Source: JAEUHZ01 sp964552795
GTDB taxonomy: Bacteria > Planctomycetota > UBA1135 > GCA-002686595
Reading direction: 5' to 3'
Assembly: GCA_964552795.1 (NCBI GenBank)
Contig: CAZKIO010000010.1
Location: 28,764-92,763, forward strand
DNA: 64,000 bases
Shown here: positions 44,138-53,207 of the stretch, piece after piece
How the letters are laid out: each line of letters begins with the position of its first letter
Position numbering within the stretch: position 1 is the first letter of the stretch
Position numbers and translations under genes: made by a program
The notes under the pieces: model-generated
Seen by the model: only the letters and a program-made list of their open reading frames with translations
Databases searched by the model: none
Told to the model about the DNA's origin: nothing

Positions 44138-45919
44138 TCATGGCATCCAGTCGATCCGGACGCCGTTGGTCAAGTTGAAGGTGCTCGGCGTGCAGAACGG
44201 TGCGGGATCGCGATACCAGACCTGGTAGAAGCGCGTAGCTCCTGTGCCTGGAACGAGTCCGGCGGTCGCGATTGGGGAATCTCCGGGAGCACCACGCCCG
44301 AACGTAAGCACACCAGCCGAAGCGGCGCGGATCCCAAGTCGAACGATGGATTGGCTCACGCAGAGAAGTCCATCACCCAGGGCACTGCCCAGCCCATTGG
44401 CTTGCTGCAAGTTGCCTTGGAACAAGAGGCCAATAGCCGCAGGTAGTAGCGCTGAGGCCTGCAGCGTGACGGAGTCCAGCGTGACCGACGCGTTTCCGAA
44501 AGCAGAGAGGCGACCGCCGTCCGCCATGGAGTGGAAACAGCCTCCTCCTGCAGGCCCGGCCTGGCCTGGATCACACGGGCAGGCCGCTCCGGTACCGTCA
44601 CCGAAGCAGTAGGGCACCCCTGCTGGCTCGCACTCATCAAGGATGCCGTTCAGGTTGAGGTCCAGGGACGGATCTCCCGAGATCTCGCAGGCATCGGGTT
44701 GTCCATCCTGGTTGCAATCGAGTTCGCAGGAGTCGGGAATGCCGTTTCCGTTGCAGTCGGACACCCAACCGTTCGCGATCTCGGCGGGATCATCGATGCC
44801 GTTGTCGTTGCAGTCGGGCGTCTGGTTGCGAAGCAACTGCAGGTAGCCTCCTGAGTTGACCCCAACAACGAGGAGCTGGGGACGAGCATCACCCGCAAGG
44901 ACTGCGGCACGTACCCCGTGGACGCCACCGGTGGTCGCAACGAGCACTGGAGCGGAGAAGCCTCCGTTCCCCAGGCTCCGCCGGAGCTGGATCCCAAGAC
45001 CGGGTTGCTCCTGACCTACGAGGTCGAGGCGTCCGTCTCCATCAAGATCCACAATCTCTCTCAGTGAGAATCCTGGAATCTGCAGTCCGACCGCAAACTG
45101 AAGACTGCCAAGACCCTCTAGAACCTGTGTGCCAGCCTGGTCGTATAGCAGAAGATCAGGCATCCCATCGCCGCTGATGTCGGCGATGAAGATTCGCTGC
45201 GGATACAAACCACGCCCGTAAGTACGTGGATTGTCAAACACGCCGTTGCCAAGATTCACTGCAATCAGGATTTCGTTCGAACCGCTGCACGCCGCGGCGA
45301 TATCAAGATCGCTATCACCATCAACATCTCCCATGGTGATGTAGCTTGGCCCTGGGCAGGAGGTCATTGCTGATGGGACGAGGTAGCCGCCCAGGCCGTC
45401 GGACAAGAAGACGCGAATGGAGTACCCGGATACCCCGCAAGCCAAGTCGACGAAGCCGTCACCATTCAGATCGGCGCCTGAAACGGAGAATGCCCCGTAG
45501 GATCCGAAGAGGGGGGCGCCTGGTCCGAACATCCCCGGTGGTCCACCGGTCATCAGCCGCAAGACAGGCGTCCCATTGTATGAAGCCACGACGCAGTCTG
45601 GAATCGCATCATTGGTGACTCGTCCTACGACAAAGTAGACGCCGCCACAGCAGTGCGAGACCGTCTCCCACTGTTGAAGTGAGCCACTTGGAAGGCCACG
45701 GAACGTGCTCAACGTGGAGCTGGAGCCGTCCAGGTGCACCACACAGACATCAGGCGATCCGTCGGAGTCCAGATCCTTGACCGCGACGTCGAACGGATTG
45801 TTCGCAATGATCCAGTTGCCTGCGCTGCTGAACTGAAGCCCCTGTGCATTCGGGTGAGACCCAAGCGACGTAAGTGCGACGGCAAGCAGTACGCTGATTG
45901 GAAGAGGGTTGGACACCAT
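44138..45919 (-). CDS. Secreted VCBS/FG-GAP propeller protein with Ca-binding repeats and shared C-terminal tail (593 aa)
   Basis: Start ATG 45919 (MVSNPLPISVLLAVALTSLG) with AGGAAA upstream; signal peptide ending near HPNAQ. Five clear FG-GAP/VCBS loops (KDLDSDGSPDV, ADLNGDGFVDL, GDVDGDSDLDI, ADISGDGMPDL, VDLDGDGRLDL) build a propeller. Four DCNDNG or DCNGNG-type calcium repeats follow, then the shared tail (44138 to about 44617): YCFGDG, CPCDPG, GLLFQGN, LGDGLLC, RFYQVWYRDPAPFCT and FNLTNG. The tail is more diverged than in the other copies. The DNA is visibly less GC-rich than its neighbours, suggesting recent acquisition. Probably surface-located; the ligand is unknown. Confidence 0.85.
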   Translation of the reverse strand: MVSNPLPISVLLAVALTSLGSHPNAQGLQFSSAGNWIIANNPFDVAVKDLDSDGSPDVCVVHLDGSSSTLSTFRGLPSGSLQQWETVSHCCGGVYFVVGRVTNDAIPDCVVASYNGTPVLRLMTGGPPGMFGPGAPLFGSYGAFSVSGADLNGDGFVDLACGVSGYSIRVFLSDGLGGYLVPSAMTSCPGPSYITMGDVDGDSDLDIAAACSGSNEILIAVNLGNGVFDNPRTYGRGLYPQRIFIADISGDGMPDLLLYDQAGTQVLEGLGSLQFAVGLQIPGFSLREIVDLDGDGRLDLVGQEQPGLGIQLRRSLGNGGFSAPVLVATTGGVHGVRAAVLAGDARPQLLVVGVNSGGYLQLLRNQTPDCNDNGIDDPAEIANGWVSDCNGNGIPDSCELDCNQDGQPDACEISGDPSLDLNLNGILDECEPAGVPYCFGDGTGAACPCDPGQAGPAGGGCFHSMADGGRLSAFGNASVTLDSVTLQASALLPAAIGLLFQGNLQQANGLGSALGDGLLCVSQSIVRLGIRAASAGVLTFGRGAPGDSPIATAGLVPGTGATRFYQVWYRDPAPFCTPSTFNLTNGVRIDWMP

Positions 45920-46111
45920 CGTTGTGCTTTCCTGTCCGAGTGGGGCTGCGCTTGCGCGCCATTGCATGGTCTACAGGATCACTGCCAGGTAGGCTAGGCC
46001 TAGTCGCATGGCAGCAGACAGACTTCCCAGGTTCGAATCTGCTGGACTTGACTCAGGGGGCCTTGGGCCATTCGATCTGTGCTTGGCTACATCAAATAGG
46101 AATGGGTTTCG

Positions 46112-46228
46112 TTACACCGCACAGCCGAGCGGCTGCAGGGTCTCGTAGGGGCCGATGCGCGATCCGGGGCCTTCGCCGATCGGCGCGGGGCAACCCATGG
46201 CGAACGGCTCGGGACCGTGGTCGGGCAT
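46112..46228 (-). pseudogene. N-terminal fragment of a Ser/Thr protein kinase gene
   Basis: From ATG 46228 the minus strand encodes MPDHGPEPFAMGCPAPIGEG followed by PGSRIGPYETLQPLG and a stop four codons on. The stretch GSRIGPYxxLxxLG is the usual entry into a planctomycete-type kinase domain, just before the Gly-rich loop, but nothing of the loop or later motifs follows. It looks like the broken 5' end of a kinase gene. The bases up to 46533 (46229-46533) hold no other supported feature. Confidence 0.35.
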
Positions 46229-46533
46229 GAGAACCGGGGAACTCCGGCCTCCAGGTTCGAGCAGGTCGCAGGCGCGGGCGCTACACCCGTAGCGGTCCGC
46301 CGGGGGCCCGCCGTTGCTTGGCACTGCCCGGGTCGTCCCGGCCCTTTCTCTCCGCCTGAATGGCATCGCTCGACATCGCCGCCGCCCGCCGCGCCGGCAG
46401 TACCATCCACGTTTGCCGCGCCGACACCGCCGATCCCCTAAGGGGCGGCCGACTTGCGCGTCGAAGGGGGAACTGTATAAGCAGCAGTCGGTGGCAGCTG
46501 TGCTTCCTCTGCGCACCACGCGCCGGGACACAT

Positions 46534-47853
46534 TCATGTGCCGTCTCGAGGAGCCGTGCCGAATGCGCGCAGCACAACGACCTGGTTCTGATCCGCATCC
46601 AGCCAGTTGATATCGTACACGGTGCCCTGCGGCCCAACGGCCGGTTGCAACTTGCCAACGTTCATGAAGACATGAGCCACGGAATGACTGGCTGCAGGCA
46701 GGCCCAGCGAGAGACTGTGCAGCCCGTCCGCGGCGGTGGCGTACACGTGTGACTTCGTTACGACCGGCGCCGAGGGAAGCGCCATCGGCGCCTGGTTGAG
46801 CGCTGTGCACGCGGCAATGAGTATCAAACCCATCGCGGATGAGAAGTATGCGTGTGCATGTGCTTGATCGTTGAGAAACGCCAGCGGGGCGCCGCCGCCA
46901 AGCTTGAATGTGTCGGGAAGGGAGCACACCGAGGAGGGCTTGTCGCTCCAGGACGTGTAGACTTCGAATCCCTGATCCCAGGTTCGCACAACGATCTCGC
47001 CGCCAGATCCGATCACAGGTGCCCCCGCAAACGTACGCTGTCCGCGAATGACCGTCAGAGGGTTCGCAACGGGCCCGGAGCCCGCGACCCAACCTGTTAC
47101 GAACAAGGAATCGTGGCTGAGGACGACGATCCCAGTGGATCCAGTGGCCATCAGCGTCCCGATTGCAGGAGGCTGAAGGAAGCCTCGTGAGCCCTCCTTG
47201 GGCTTGAGTCGGGGCTCACCCGGGATCGGAATGGAAGCTATCTGGTTCCCGTCGAGGTCGAAGACGTACAGACGTGGACCCGCTGCGCTCGTGGTCAAGA
47301 CGAAGATCTCGTTGCCGAAGATCTTGGGATCTGACGCCACCTGGTACTGTTCCAGTGCCGCGCCGAAGTACGAGAAGCCTCTGCTCCACATCGCGTGTCC
47401 CGCGCTGTCCAAGCAGAACAACATCGGCGGAGAGGTTGGTACAGCTAGGCGTTCGATCACGACGTAGATCCGACCATCCTCCGCAACTGCAGCGGCTGAA
47501 GTCGGACCATCCGTCGGCTTGTCGAAGATCGTCGATGTACCCGACGGATCCACGCATACAAGACGTCCACCCCCGGTTCCCCACTGCGAAGTTCCCGAAA
47601 CGACAATGCTGCCGTTCGGCGCAACCACGGGCGGGCTCGGCGTCAGCATCGTGCTGAGCGTTGAAGGCCGCGTCCAAAGAGTGCGTTGCCAGATCGGCGG
47701 GCCGGCGTCCTGCGTTGCAACGCCGGCGTATGAACTGTTCCGCGAGTTGCCGTGGACCTGATTCCAGCGAACGGGGAGCGTGGGCGTGTGGCACGAGGCG
47801 GCCCATGTCGAGAGCACGAGTGCCGCGAGGGCTGTTAAAGTACTGAATCGCAT
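46534..47853 (-). CDS. Secreted PQQ-like propeller (possible lipo)protein (439 aa)
   Basis: ATG 47853 (MRFSTLTALAALVLSTWAAS) has AAAGGA about seven bases upstream. The signal peptide ends WAASC, an imperfect lipobox. The mature part resembles PQQ/pyrrolo-quinoline-type beta-propellers: repeated blades such as IVVSGTSQWGTGGGRLVCVD, RIYVVIERL, GNEIFVLTTSAAGPRLYVFD, GNQIASIPIPGEPR and SHVYATAADGLHSLSLGL. It lacks the Cys-rich tail. No cofactor ligands were assigned. Base composition is lower in GC than neighbouring housekeeping genes, like the adjacent propeller gene. Both lie between the two degraded tRNA-Gly fragments. Confidence 0.75.
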   Translation of the reverse strand: MRFSTLTALAALVLSTWAASCHTPTLPVRWNQVHGNSRNSSYAGVATQDAGPPIWQRTLWTRPSTLSTMLTPSPPVVAPNGSIVVSGTSQWGTGGGRLVCVDPSGTSTIFDKPTDGPTSAAAVAEDGRIYVVIERLAVPTSPPMLFCLDSAGHAMWSRGFSYFGAALEQYQVASDPKIFGNEIFVLTTSAAGPRLYVFDLDGNQIASIPIPGEPRLKPKEGSRGFLQPPAIGTLMATGSTGIVVLSHDSLFVTGWVAGSGPVANPLTVIRGQRTFAGAPVIGSGGEIVVRTWDQGFEVYTSWSDKPSSVCSLPDTFKLGGGAPLAFLNDQAHAHAYFSSAMGLILIAACTALNQAPMALPSAPVVTKSHVYATAADGLHSLSLGLPAASHSVAHVFMNVGKLQPAVGPQGTVYDINWLDADQNQVVVLRAFGTAPRDGT

Positions 47854-47955
47854 TAGCCGTCCTTTCCGTGCGGGAAGTGGGTGAGGCTTTGGGAATGCTG
47901 TGTTCACAGTACTAGCGTCGAGTTCATACCCTTGGCAAGGAGCCGACACAGGATC

Positions 47956-48000
47956 CGGGCGACCGGGTTCGAACTCGCGACATTCAGTCTTGGGAGCCCG
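47956..48000 (-). other. Degraded tRNA-Gly fragment (3' half)
   Basis: Read on the minus strand: anticodon-loop-like CTCCCAA, then GACTGAATGTCGCGAGTTCGAA and CCCGGTCGCCCG, the 3' half of a tRNA-Gly(CCC) with a poorly paired T-stem. It shares cgggcgaccgggttcg (47956-47971) with the fragment at 43696 and the edge tRNA at 63988, all in the same orientation. Too degenerate to function; probably an attachment-site remnant. Confidence 0.5.
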
Positions 48001-48409
48001 CAGCCCCGGCAGGGGACGACGGCGGTCAGGAACGGTCATCCATGGACTGGAGCGGACCGGGTCGGGCAAGTTCGGACCGGCCGGCGTGCGCACCGGCGGT
48101 CAACGCAGGCTGTGGTCGGGTCAGGCTAGAGCGACCTCGCGCCCCGGTCGGTGCGGCGGTGACCTCAAACTGCAGCCGCGGGCAGCGGTCCAGGTCCTCC
48201 TGCGCGACGCGCCGACTCAGGCCCGATCTTCGCGCTGGATCAAGACGCCTGCGGGGTTCGCCAACGGGCCGGCCGTGGAGCGTATGCACCGCTGTGCGTG
48301 GCGAGCTCATGTGCGCGGCTTACGGCGCAGTACCGGACTCGGTCACAGCAGTCGTCCCAGCTCCCGTTCCGCGCGCAGCCGATCCGCGCCATAGGGAAGC
48401 CCGCAGGTT
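48001..48409. other. Intergenic stretch without supported gene
   Basis: Around 400 bases between the tRNA-like fragment and the end of the CHAT gene. Open frames on both strands are low-complexity. The words cggtcagg and cggtcatcc (48023-48039) recur near 63805-63844, beside the other tRNA-Gly sequence. Confidence 0.45.
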
Positions 48410-51400
48410 TCAACGCCGCGCGGTCTCGCCCGCACCGCTGCCGAACGACGAGGCCAGCACCCAGGCCGCCCAATCGCGCGGCGGCGCGCGGCGGTTGCGC
48501 AGCGCCTGCTTGGCGCTCCACAGCGCCTCCGCGGGTTCGAGCCCGTCGACCCACAGTCGGCGGTAGAACACCGCCATCAGCTCGCGCGCGGCCTCGTCGG
48601 GGACTCGCCACAACGATGTCGCGCAGGCCTCGGCGCCGGCGGCCGCGACGGCGCGCTGGAACGAGGCGACGCCCTGGCCCGCGACGATCTCGCCGCGGCC
48701 CGTGTCGCACGCGGAGAGGACGGCCAGGCGGCACGCGCCGAGATCGAGGCCCGCCAACTCCTCGGCGCTGAGCAGGCCCGCGTCGGCCGAGTTGGCGCCG
48801 GCCAACGCCAGGTCGCAGCGCACGAGCGGAAGGAGCGCGCGGACCCGGGCTCCGGCGTCGAAGGCCGGGTCCTCTCCCGAAACGGTCAGGAATCCGTGCG
48901 CTCCCTCGTCCGGAGCGAAGCTGCCGTGTGTCGCAACGTGCAGCCAGCGCGCGCTCGGCGCGACCGAAGCCAGCGACGCCGGCGTCGCTTCGCTCCGACG
49001 CAACACGCTTGGCGCCGGTTCGGCGGGGCGTGTCGCACGCCACAGGCTCGCGATCTCGTCGATCTCGGCCGCCGTGGCCGGGAGCTCCGTCCAGCGCGGC
49101 GCTGCGCCGTCCTTCGGCGCGCCGAACGCCGCGTCCCCGACGAGCACGACCCGCTCGGATCCGGCCGCGATCCGCGCCGCGGGCGCGGGAGCGAACGACC
49201 ACGTCGTCACGATCCGGATCGCGTCCCCGAGCCGTGCTTCCAGGGAGGCGTCCGTCCCCGGCAAGGCGTCGAGCGGGATCGTCAACAGCGGGCCATCGGG
49301 TGCCACGATCCAGCGCGTCGCCCCTTGCGTGCGGGACGAGAGTGGATCGACGACCAGCGATCGCACGCGCTCGCCCGCGGCGCGCGCCGCGGCGCGATCG
49401 TGCGGCACGCGCTCGAGCTCCGCGCGCCAGGCACGACACGCGTCGGCTACGGAGGCCACGGGACCGAGGTCGATGCACACGAGCGACCCGTCCGCGCGCG
49501 CCACGAACGCGCTCAGGATCTCCTGGAGGGAACCGACTCGTGCGTCGCCGTCCGGGTTCCACGCGCGGACGCGCCAAGCGACGGCGGCCTCCTCCGGACG
49601 CAGCGCGGCGCACACGGCCGCGGCGGAGACGGGTCGCACGCGGTGCCCGAGGCGGGCGAGCGCCTCGCGCAGCGCGCGGTCGGCGTCGTCGCGAGCTTCG
49701 ATCCGCGCGTGCAACTCCTCGTCCCCCGCGGAGCGCGCGGCGCGCACGAGCTCGATCTGCGCACGGCGTGCCGCATCGCGCAGCGCGATCACGGTCGTCC
49801 CGCCGGCCGCGGCGGCGCGCGCCGAACGCTGCGCCGCGAGCGCCAGCCCGCGCGCGGTCTCGCTCAACTCGAACGCGAGCACGACGGATCCCGGCGCGCG
49901 CTCGCCCGCGGTCCGGTCGAGCAGGCACGCCAGCGCGAGATCGAGCGAGTTCCACAGGCCCTGCAGTGACGACTCCGCCTCGCGCGGCGACAGGATCGTC
50001 GCGCGCGCGGCGAGCGCGTCGCGGAACGCAGCGCCGCCCGACTCGGCTGCCGAGCGCGCCTCCTCGAAGCGCCCGAGCCGCGCGAGCGTCCAGACGGGCT
50101 GCAGCTCCAGTCGCAGGCGCTCCGGGTGGTCCGCAGGCAGCAGCGCGCGCGCCACATCGAGCAGCTCGGTCTCGGCCCGCTCCGCTTCCTCGAACCGTCC
50201 CAGTGCCGCCAGCGCCAGCGCGCGGTTCCGGGACAGCGCCCGCACGACAGCGTTGGTGCGCGGCAGCGCGGGCCCCAAGGTGGCGAGCTGCTCCTCGATG
50301 GCCTCCAGCGCCGCCGCCGGCCGATCGAGCCGCAGGTCGACGGCCGCCAGGTTGAGACGCGATTGGACGAGGAGCGGATGCGATTCCGCGAGGCCCTCGG
50401 GCGGATCCGCCAGGATGCGGGCCAACGTCTCGCGGGCGGCGAGGTCCTCCCCGGATCGCACCTGCGACAGCGCGAAGTTCAGCTCGGCGACGGCCAGGTC
50501 GACGTGCCCGGGGGGCAGGCTCTCCCGCGCGCGCGCCAGCGTCTCCCGCGCGAGCAGTCGGCCCGCGCGATGATCCCCCTGCTCGGCGACGATCGCTCCG
50601 TGCACGGCCCGGATCCTGAGGTCGAGCGGCGAGCCGGTGGCGACGACGTCGGCGGCGGATCGCGCCGCTTCGACCTCAGCGCGCGCGCGCGGGAGGTCAC
50701 CGAGGTAGAACGCCGCGACGGCCATGTTCGCGCGGATCGTCGCCACGTCGCGGCGGTCCGTGTCCGAGACCGCGGGCGCCGCGCGCACGACGCCCTCCCA
50801 GATCGCGAGGGCCTCGGCGTGCGCACCCGCGCCGAACAGCGCCGTCGCGCCGTTGGCCTCGGCCGCGAGGCGCACGGGATCCTCGGGCGGTCGCGTGCGC
50901 CGCAGGATCGCGATTCCCTCCTCGTGGGCGCGGACCGCCTCCGCGTGGCGCCCGAGCTGGCCCAGCGCGTTCGCGACCAGTCCTACCGCGCGCGCGCGGC
51001 GTGCGGAGTCCGGCGCCAGCACGTCCTGGGACACCGCGCGCAGTCGCTCGGCCGCGTGCAAGGCGGAGGCGTGCTCGCCGGCATCCGCGAGCGCCAGCAC
51101 CAACGCTTCCAGGGCCAACTGGAGGTTGTCGCTCGTCGCGAGTTCCGGATCGGCCGTGAGTTCCGTCTCGATCGCGCGCAGCGCGTCGCGTCGCTCGCGC
51201 GGATCGCCTCCGGCGTCGGAGGCGGCATCGAGCCGATCGCGCAGCGCGCCCGCGCGCGCGCGGGCGGACTCGCTTTCGGGGAGCTCGACGACGACGACCC
51301 GCGCCTCGCCGCCGGCGCCCTTGGAGCGCACGACGATCTCGAGGCGCTGGCCGGGTTGCACGGGCACGTCGAGACTGGGCGCGGGCCGACCTCCGGAATC

Positions 51401-51616
51401 GTCGTCCTCGGCGGTGGCGCGGCCGGCGCACTCGACCGCGAGCGTCGTGTCGAGCCCCTCCGCCTCGACCCAGATGCGGACCCGTCCGTCGACGCGCGCT
51501 TCGTGCACGAGCGTGACACCAGGCGGCTCGCCGCCGAGCGCTACCGTCGTCGTCGTGCGTTCCGGGCCGGCGCCGCGAGCGAGGACGAGGAGTGCGACGA
51601 GCCAGGCTGCGCCCAT
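48410..51616 (-). CDS. TPR-CHAT protein: exported or membrane-associated caspase-like domain protein (1068 aa)
   Basis: Start ATG 51616 (MGAAWLVALLVLARGAGPER) gives a hydrophobic signal-like N-terminus and a beta-rich domain of about 100 residues. A long TPR array of about 500 residues (blocks such as SALHAAERLRAVSQDVLAPD, AEALAIWEGVVRAAP, FEEAERAETELLDVARALLP) follows. The C-terminal 300 or so residues are a CHAT (caspase HetF-associated with TPRs) domain with the catalytic dyad His897 in LHVATHGSF and Cys970 in VLSACDTGRG. CHAT domains are caspase-like proteases linked to programmed or regulated proteolysis. It is divergent from an ECF sigma/anti-sigma pair with 47 bases between starts; co-regulation is likely. 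Confidence 0.85.
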   Translation of the reverse strand: MGAAWLVALLVLARGAGPERTTTTVALGGEPPGVTLVHEARVDGRVRIWVEAEGLDTTLAVECAGRATAEDDDSGGRPAPSLDVPVQPGQRLEIVVRSKGAGGEARVVVVELPESESARARAGALRDRLDAASDAGGDPRERRDALRAIETELTADPELATSDNLQLALEALVLALADAGEHASALHAAERLRAVSQDVLAPDSARRARAVGLVANALGQLGRHAEAVRAHEEGIAILRRTRPPEDPVRLAAEANGATALFGAGAHAEALAIWEGVVRAAPAVSDTDRRDVATIRANMAVAAFYLGDLPRARAEVEAARSAADVVATGSPLDLRIRAVHGAIVAEQGDHRAGRLLARETLARARESLPPGHVDLAVAELNFALSQVRSGEDLAARETLARILADPPEGLAESHPLLVQSRLNLAAVDLRLDRPAAALEAIEEQLATLGPALPRTNAVVRALSRNRALALAALGRFEEAERAETELLDVARALLPADHPERLRLELQPVWTLARLGRFEEARSAAESGGAAFRDALAARATILSPREAESSLQGLWNSLDLALACLLDRTAGERAPGSVVLAFELSETARGLALAAQRSARAAAAGGTTVIALRDAARRAQIELVRAARSAGDEELHARIEARDDADRALREALARLGHRVRPVSAAAVCAALRPEEAAVAWRVRAWNPDGDARVGSLQEILSAFVARADGSLVCIDLGPVASVADACRAWRAELERVPHDRAAARAAGERVRSLVVDPLSSRTQGATRWIVAPDGPLLTIPLDALPGTDASLEARLGDAIRIVTTWSFAPAPAARIAAGSERVVLVGDAAFGAPKDGAAPRWTELPATAAEIDEIASLWRATRPAEPAPSVLRRSEATPASLASVAPSARWLHVATHGSFAPDEGAHGFLTVSGEDPAFDAGARVRALLPLVRCDLALAGANSADAGLLSAEELAGLDLGACRLAVLSACDTGRGEIVAGQGVASFQRAVAAAGAEACATSLWRVPDEAARELMAVFYRRLWVDGLEPAEALWSAKQALRNRRAPPRDWAAWVLASSFGSGAGETARR

Positions 51617-51663
51617 GCGTGGTCCATGGTAGCGCGCGCCCGAATGCACGATACTCGCGACGC

Positions 51664-52239
51664 ATGACGGGCGACCGACCCTGGTCCGCGTTGTGGGCCG
51701 ACGCCCGCGCCGGCGACGCCGATGCACGGGCGGCCCTGTCGCGCGCGGCCTCCGATGCGGCGCGGCGCGTGCTGGCGGCCCGCCGCGTTCCGGCCGCGGA
51801 CCTCGACGACCTGGCGCAGGAGACGGTCGTGTCCTGCCTGGCTTTCCTGGGAACGCAGGCCGAGGCGCCGCGCGAGATCGCGGGTTTCCTGAAATGGCGA
51901 GCGCTGGGGATCCTCTCGGACCACAGGCGGCGCGCCCGACTCCGAACCATGCAGACGAACCACGCAAGCGGGCACGAACCCACGTCCGAGGCCCGCGGTC
52001 CGGCCGCAGCGGCGCGCGCCGACGAGGTGCGCGCGGCGCTCGCCGATTGCCGGGCCCGTCTCCGTGCGGACGCGCGCGACGTGCTCGCTCTGCGCTACGA
52101 AGGCGGCTTCGAACCCGGTGAGATCGCAGCACGCCTGGGCGTGACGCGCAACGCGATCCACGTGCGCACCTTCCGCGCGCTCGCGGCGCTGCGCGAGTGC
52201 CTGGAGCGCAAGGGCATCGACCTGGAGGACGCGACGTGA
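51664..52239 (+). CDS. ECF-type RNA polymerase sigma factor (191 aa)
   Basis: Sigma-70 family, ECF-like. Region 2 includes RRVPAADLDDLAQETVVSCL and FLKWRALGILSDHRRRARLR. Region 4 has CRARLRADARDVLALRYEGG, FEPGEIAARLGVTRNAIHVR and TFRALAALRECLER, a clear helix-turn-helix. ATG 51664 is the first start that removes the low-complexity extension. The GTG start of the following anti-sigma-like gene overlaps its stop (GTGA), so both are made together. It directs transcription of an unknown regulon, plausibly including the divergent TPR-CHAT gene. Confidence 0.87.
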   Translation: MTGDRPWSALWADARAGDADARAALSRAASDAARRVLAARRVPAADLDDLAQETVVSCLAFLGTQAEAPREIAGFLKWRALGILSDHRRRARLRTMQTNHASGHEPTSEARGPAAAARADEVRAALADCRARLRADARDVLALRYEGGFEPGEIAARLGVTRNAIHVRTFRALAALRECLERKGIDLEDAT

Positions 52240-53114
52240 AGCCCATCTCGGACGACGATCTCGCGCTGGCGGCCGCCTTCCTGGACGGCGAGCTCGAGCC
52301 GGAGGAGCGCACGCGCTTCGAGCTGCGTCTCGCGGACGATCCCGGGCTCGCGGAGCACGTCGAGCGGATGCTGGTGACGGACGAGTTCGTCCGGCGCCAC
52401 GCGGGGACCACGCGCGCGGCGGCGCCTCGCCGGCGTCTGCGGCTCGTCCCGGTGCTGCTCGGCACCGCGGCGGCGGCCGCCGCGCTTCTCGTCCTCCATC
52501 GGCTGCGCGAGAGCCAGCCGGACGACCGGGACGCGCTCGTCTGCCTGCGCGCGAGCCACGAGTCGGCGACCGAGTGGATCCAGGACGCGCCGGCTCTGCG
52601 CGGCTTGCGCCCGCCCGGGCTCGACGAGCTGAGGGCCCCGAGCGTCCCGCCCGACGCCGACCCGCGCGCCTTCGTGGCGGCCGCGCGGCGCATCGAGGCG
52701 AGCACGCTCGACGCGCCGCCGCGCGCCGAGGTGACGGCCGGGTTCTACTCGATTCCGTTGCGGCTGTTCGCGGCCGGCGACGTGCTCGTGGCGGCCTTCC
52801 CCGAGCGCGGGGCTGCGCAACTCCTGTGGCCTGTTCCGGGCGGCAGCGCGCGCCTCGCGGCCGGCGATCACGTCCTCCCGTCGCCGAGCTTCGAGCTCGT
52901 CGACGACGCCGCGGGGCCGCGCGTGGCCTACCGTCGCGGCTACCTGGTGCCTCTCGGCGCGGGCCGGGTCGACGTGGTCGTCGGCGTCCGCGCGTCGGGC
53001 GCGGAACCGCTCGACGCGGCGCTCCTCGTGCCCGCGGACGACGCGCGCGAACAGGAGCGACGCTGGGAGGCCGTCGGGTTCGCCGTGCAGACGTTCACGG
53101 TCCGCGAGCCCTGA
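52236..53114 (+). CDS. Anti-sigma-like membrane protein (292 aa)
   Basis: Starts at GTG 52236 inside the stop of the ECF gene. The cytoplasmic N-terminal 65 residues (ISDDDLALAAAFLDGELEPE, ERTRFELRLADDPGLAEHVE) resemble the anti-sigma domain of zf-HC2/RsiW-type factors but lack the HxxxCxxC zinc motif. One membrane span lies near residues 70-90 (LVPVLLGTAAAAAALLVLH), and the rest is an extracytoplasmic beta-rich sensor domain. It presumably holds the co-encoded sigma factor inactive until a signal arrives. The following 18-bp hairpin terminates this operon. Confidence 0.75.
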   Translation: MKPISDDDLALAAAFLDGELEPEERTRFELRLADDPGLAEHVERMLVTDEFVRRHAGTTRAAAPRRRLRLVPVLLGTAAAAAALLVLHRLRESQPDDRDALVCLRASHESATEWIQDAPALRGLRPPGLDELRAPSVPPDADPRAFVAAARRIEASTLDAPPRAEVTAGFYSIPLRLFAAGDVLVAAFPERGAAQLLWPVPGGSARLAAGDHVLPSPSFELVDDAAGPRVAYRRGYLVPLGAGRVDVVVGVRASGAEPLDAALLVPADDAREQERRWEAVGFAVQTFTVREP

Positions 53115-53150
53115 GCTGCCTCGCCCGCCCTCCTTGGGACCCCGATGCGG

Positions 53151-53189
53151 ACGCGCGGTCCGCGCTCGTCGCGAGCGCGGACCGCGCGT
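53151..53189. terminator. Perfect 18-bp hairpin between convergent genes
   Basis: The arms acgcgcggtccgcgctcg (53151-53168) and cgagcgcggaccgcgcgt (53172-53189) are exact reverse complements around a TCG loop. It lies 37 bases after the anti-sigma stop and 19 before the end of the convergent minus-strand gene, so it can act as a bidirectional terminator. No U-run is present on either side. Confidence 0.75.
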
Positions 53190-53207
53190 CTCACGGCCCC
53201 GTCCGGA

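Noticed and set aside
46020..46050. A T-arm-like sequence (cccaggttcgaatctgctgg)
   Set aside because: Only the loop resembles a tRNA; the flanking bases cannot form the remaining arms, so no RNA gene is claimed.
43691..48000. The two tRNA-like fragments as functional tRNA genes
   Set aside because: The anticodon stem (and in one the T-stem) does not pair and the 5' halves are missing; they are better seen as attachment-site relics.
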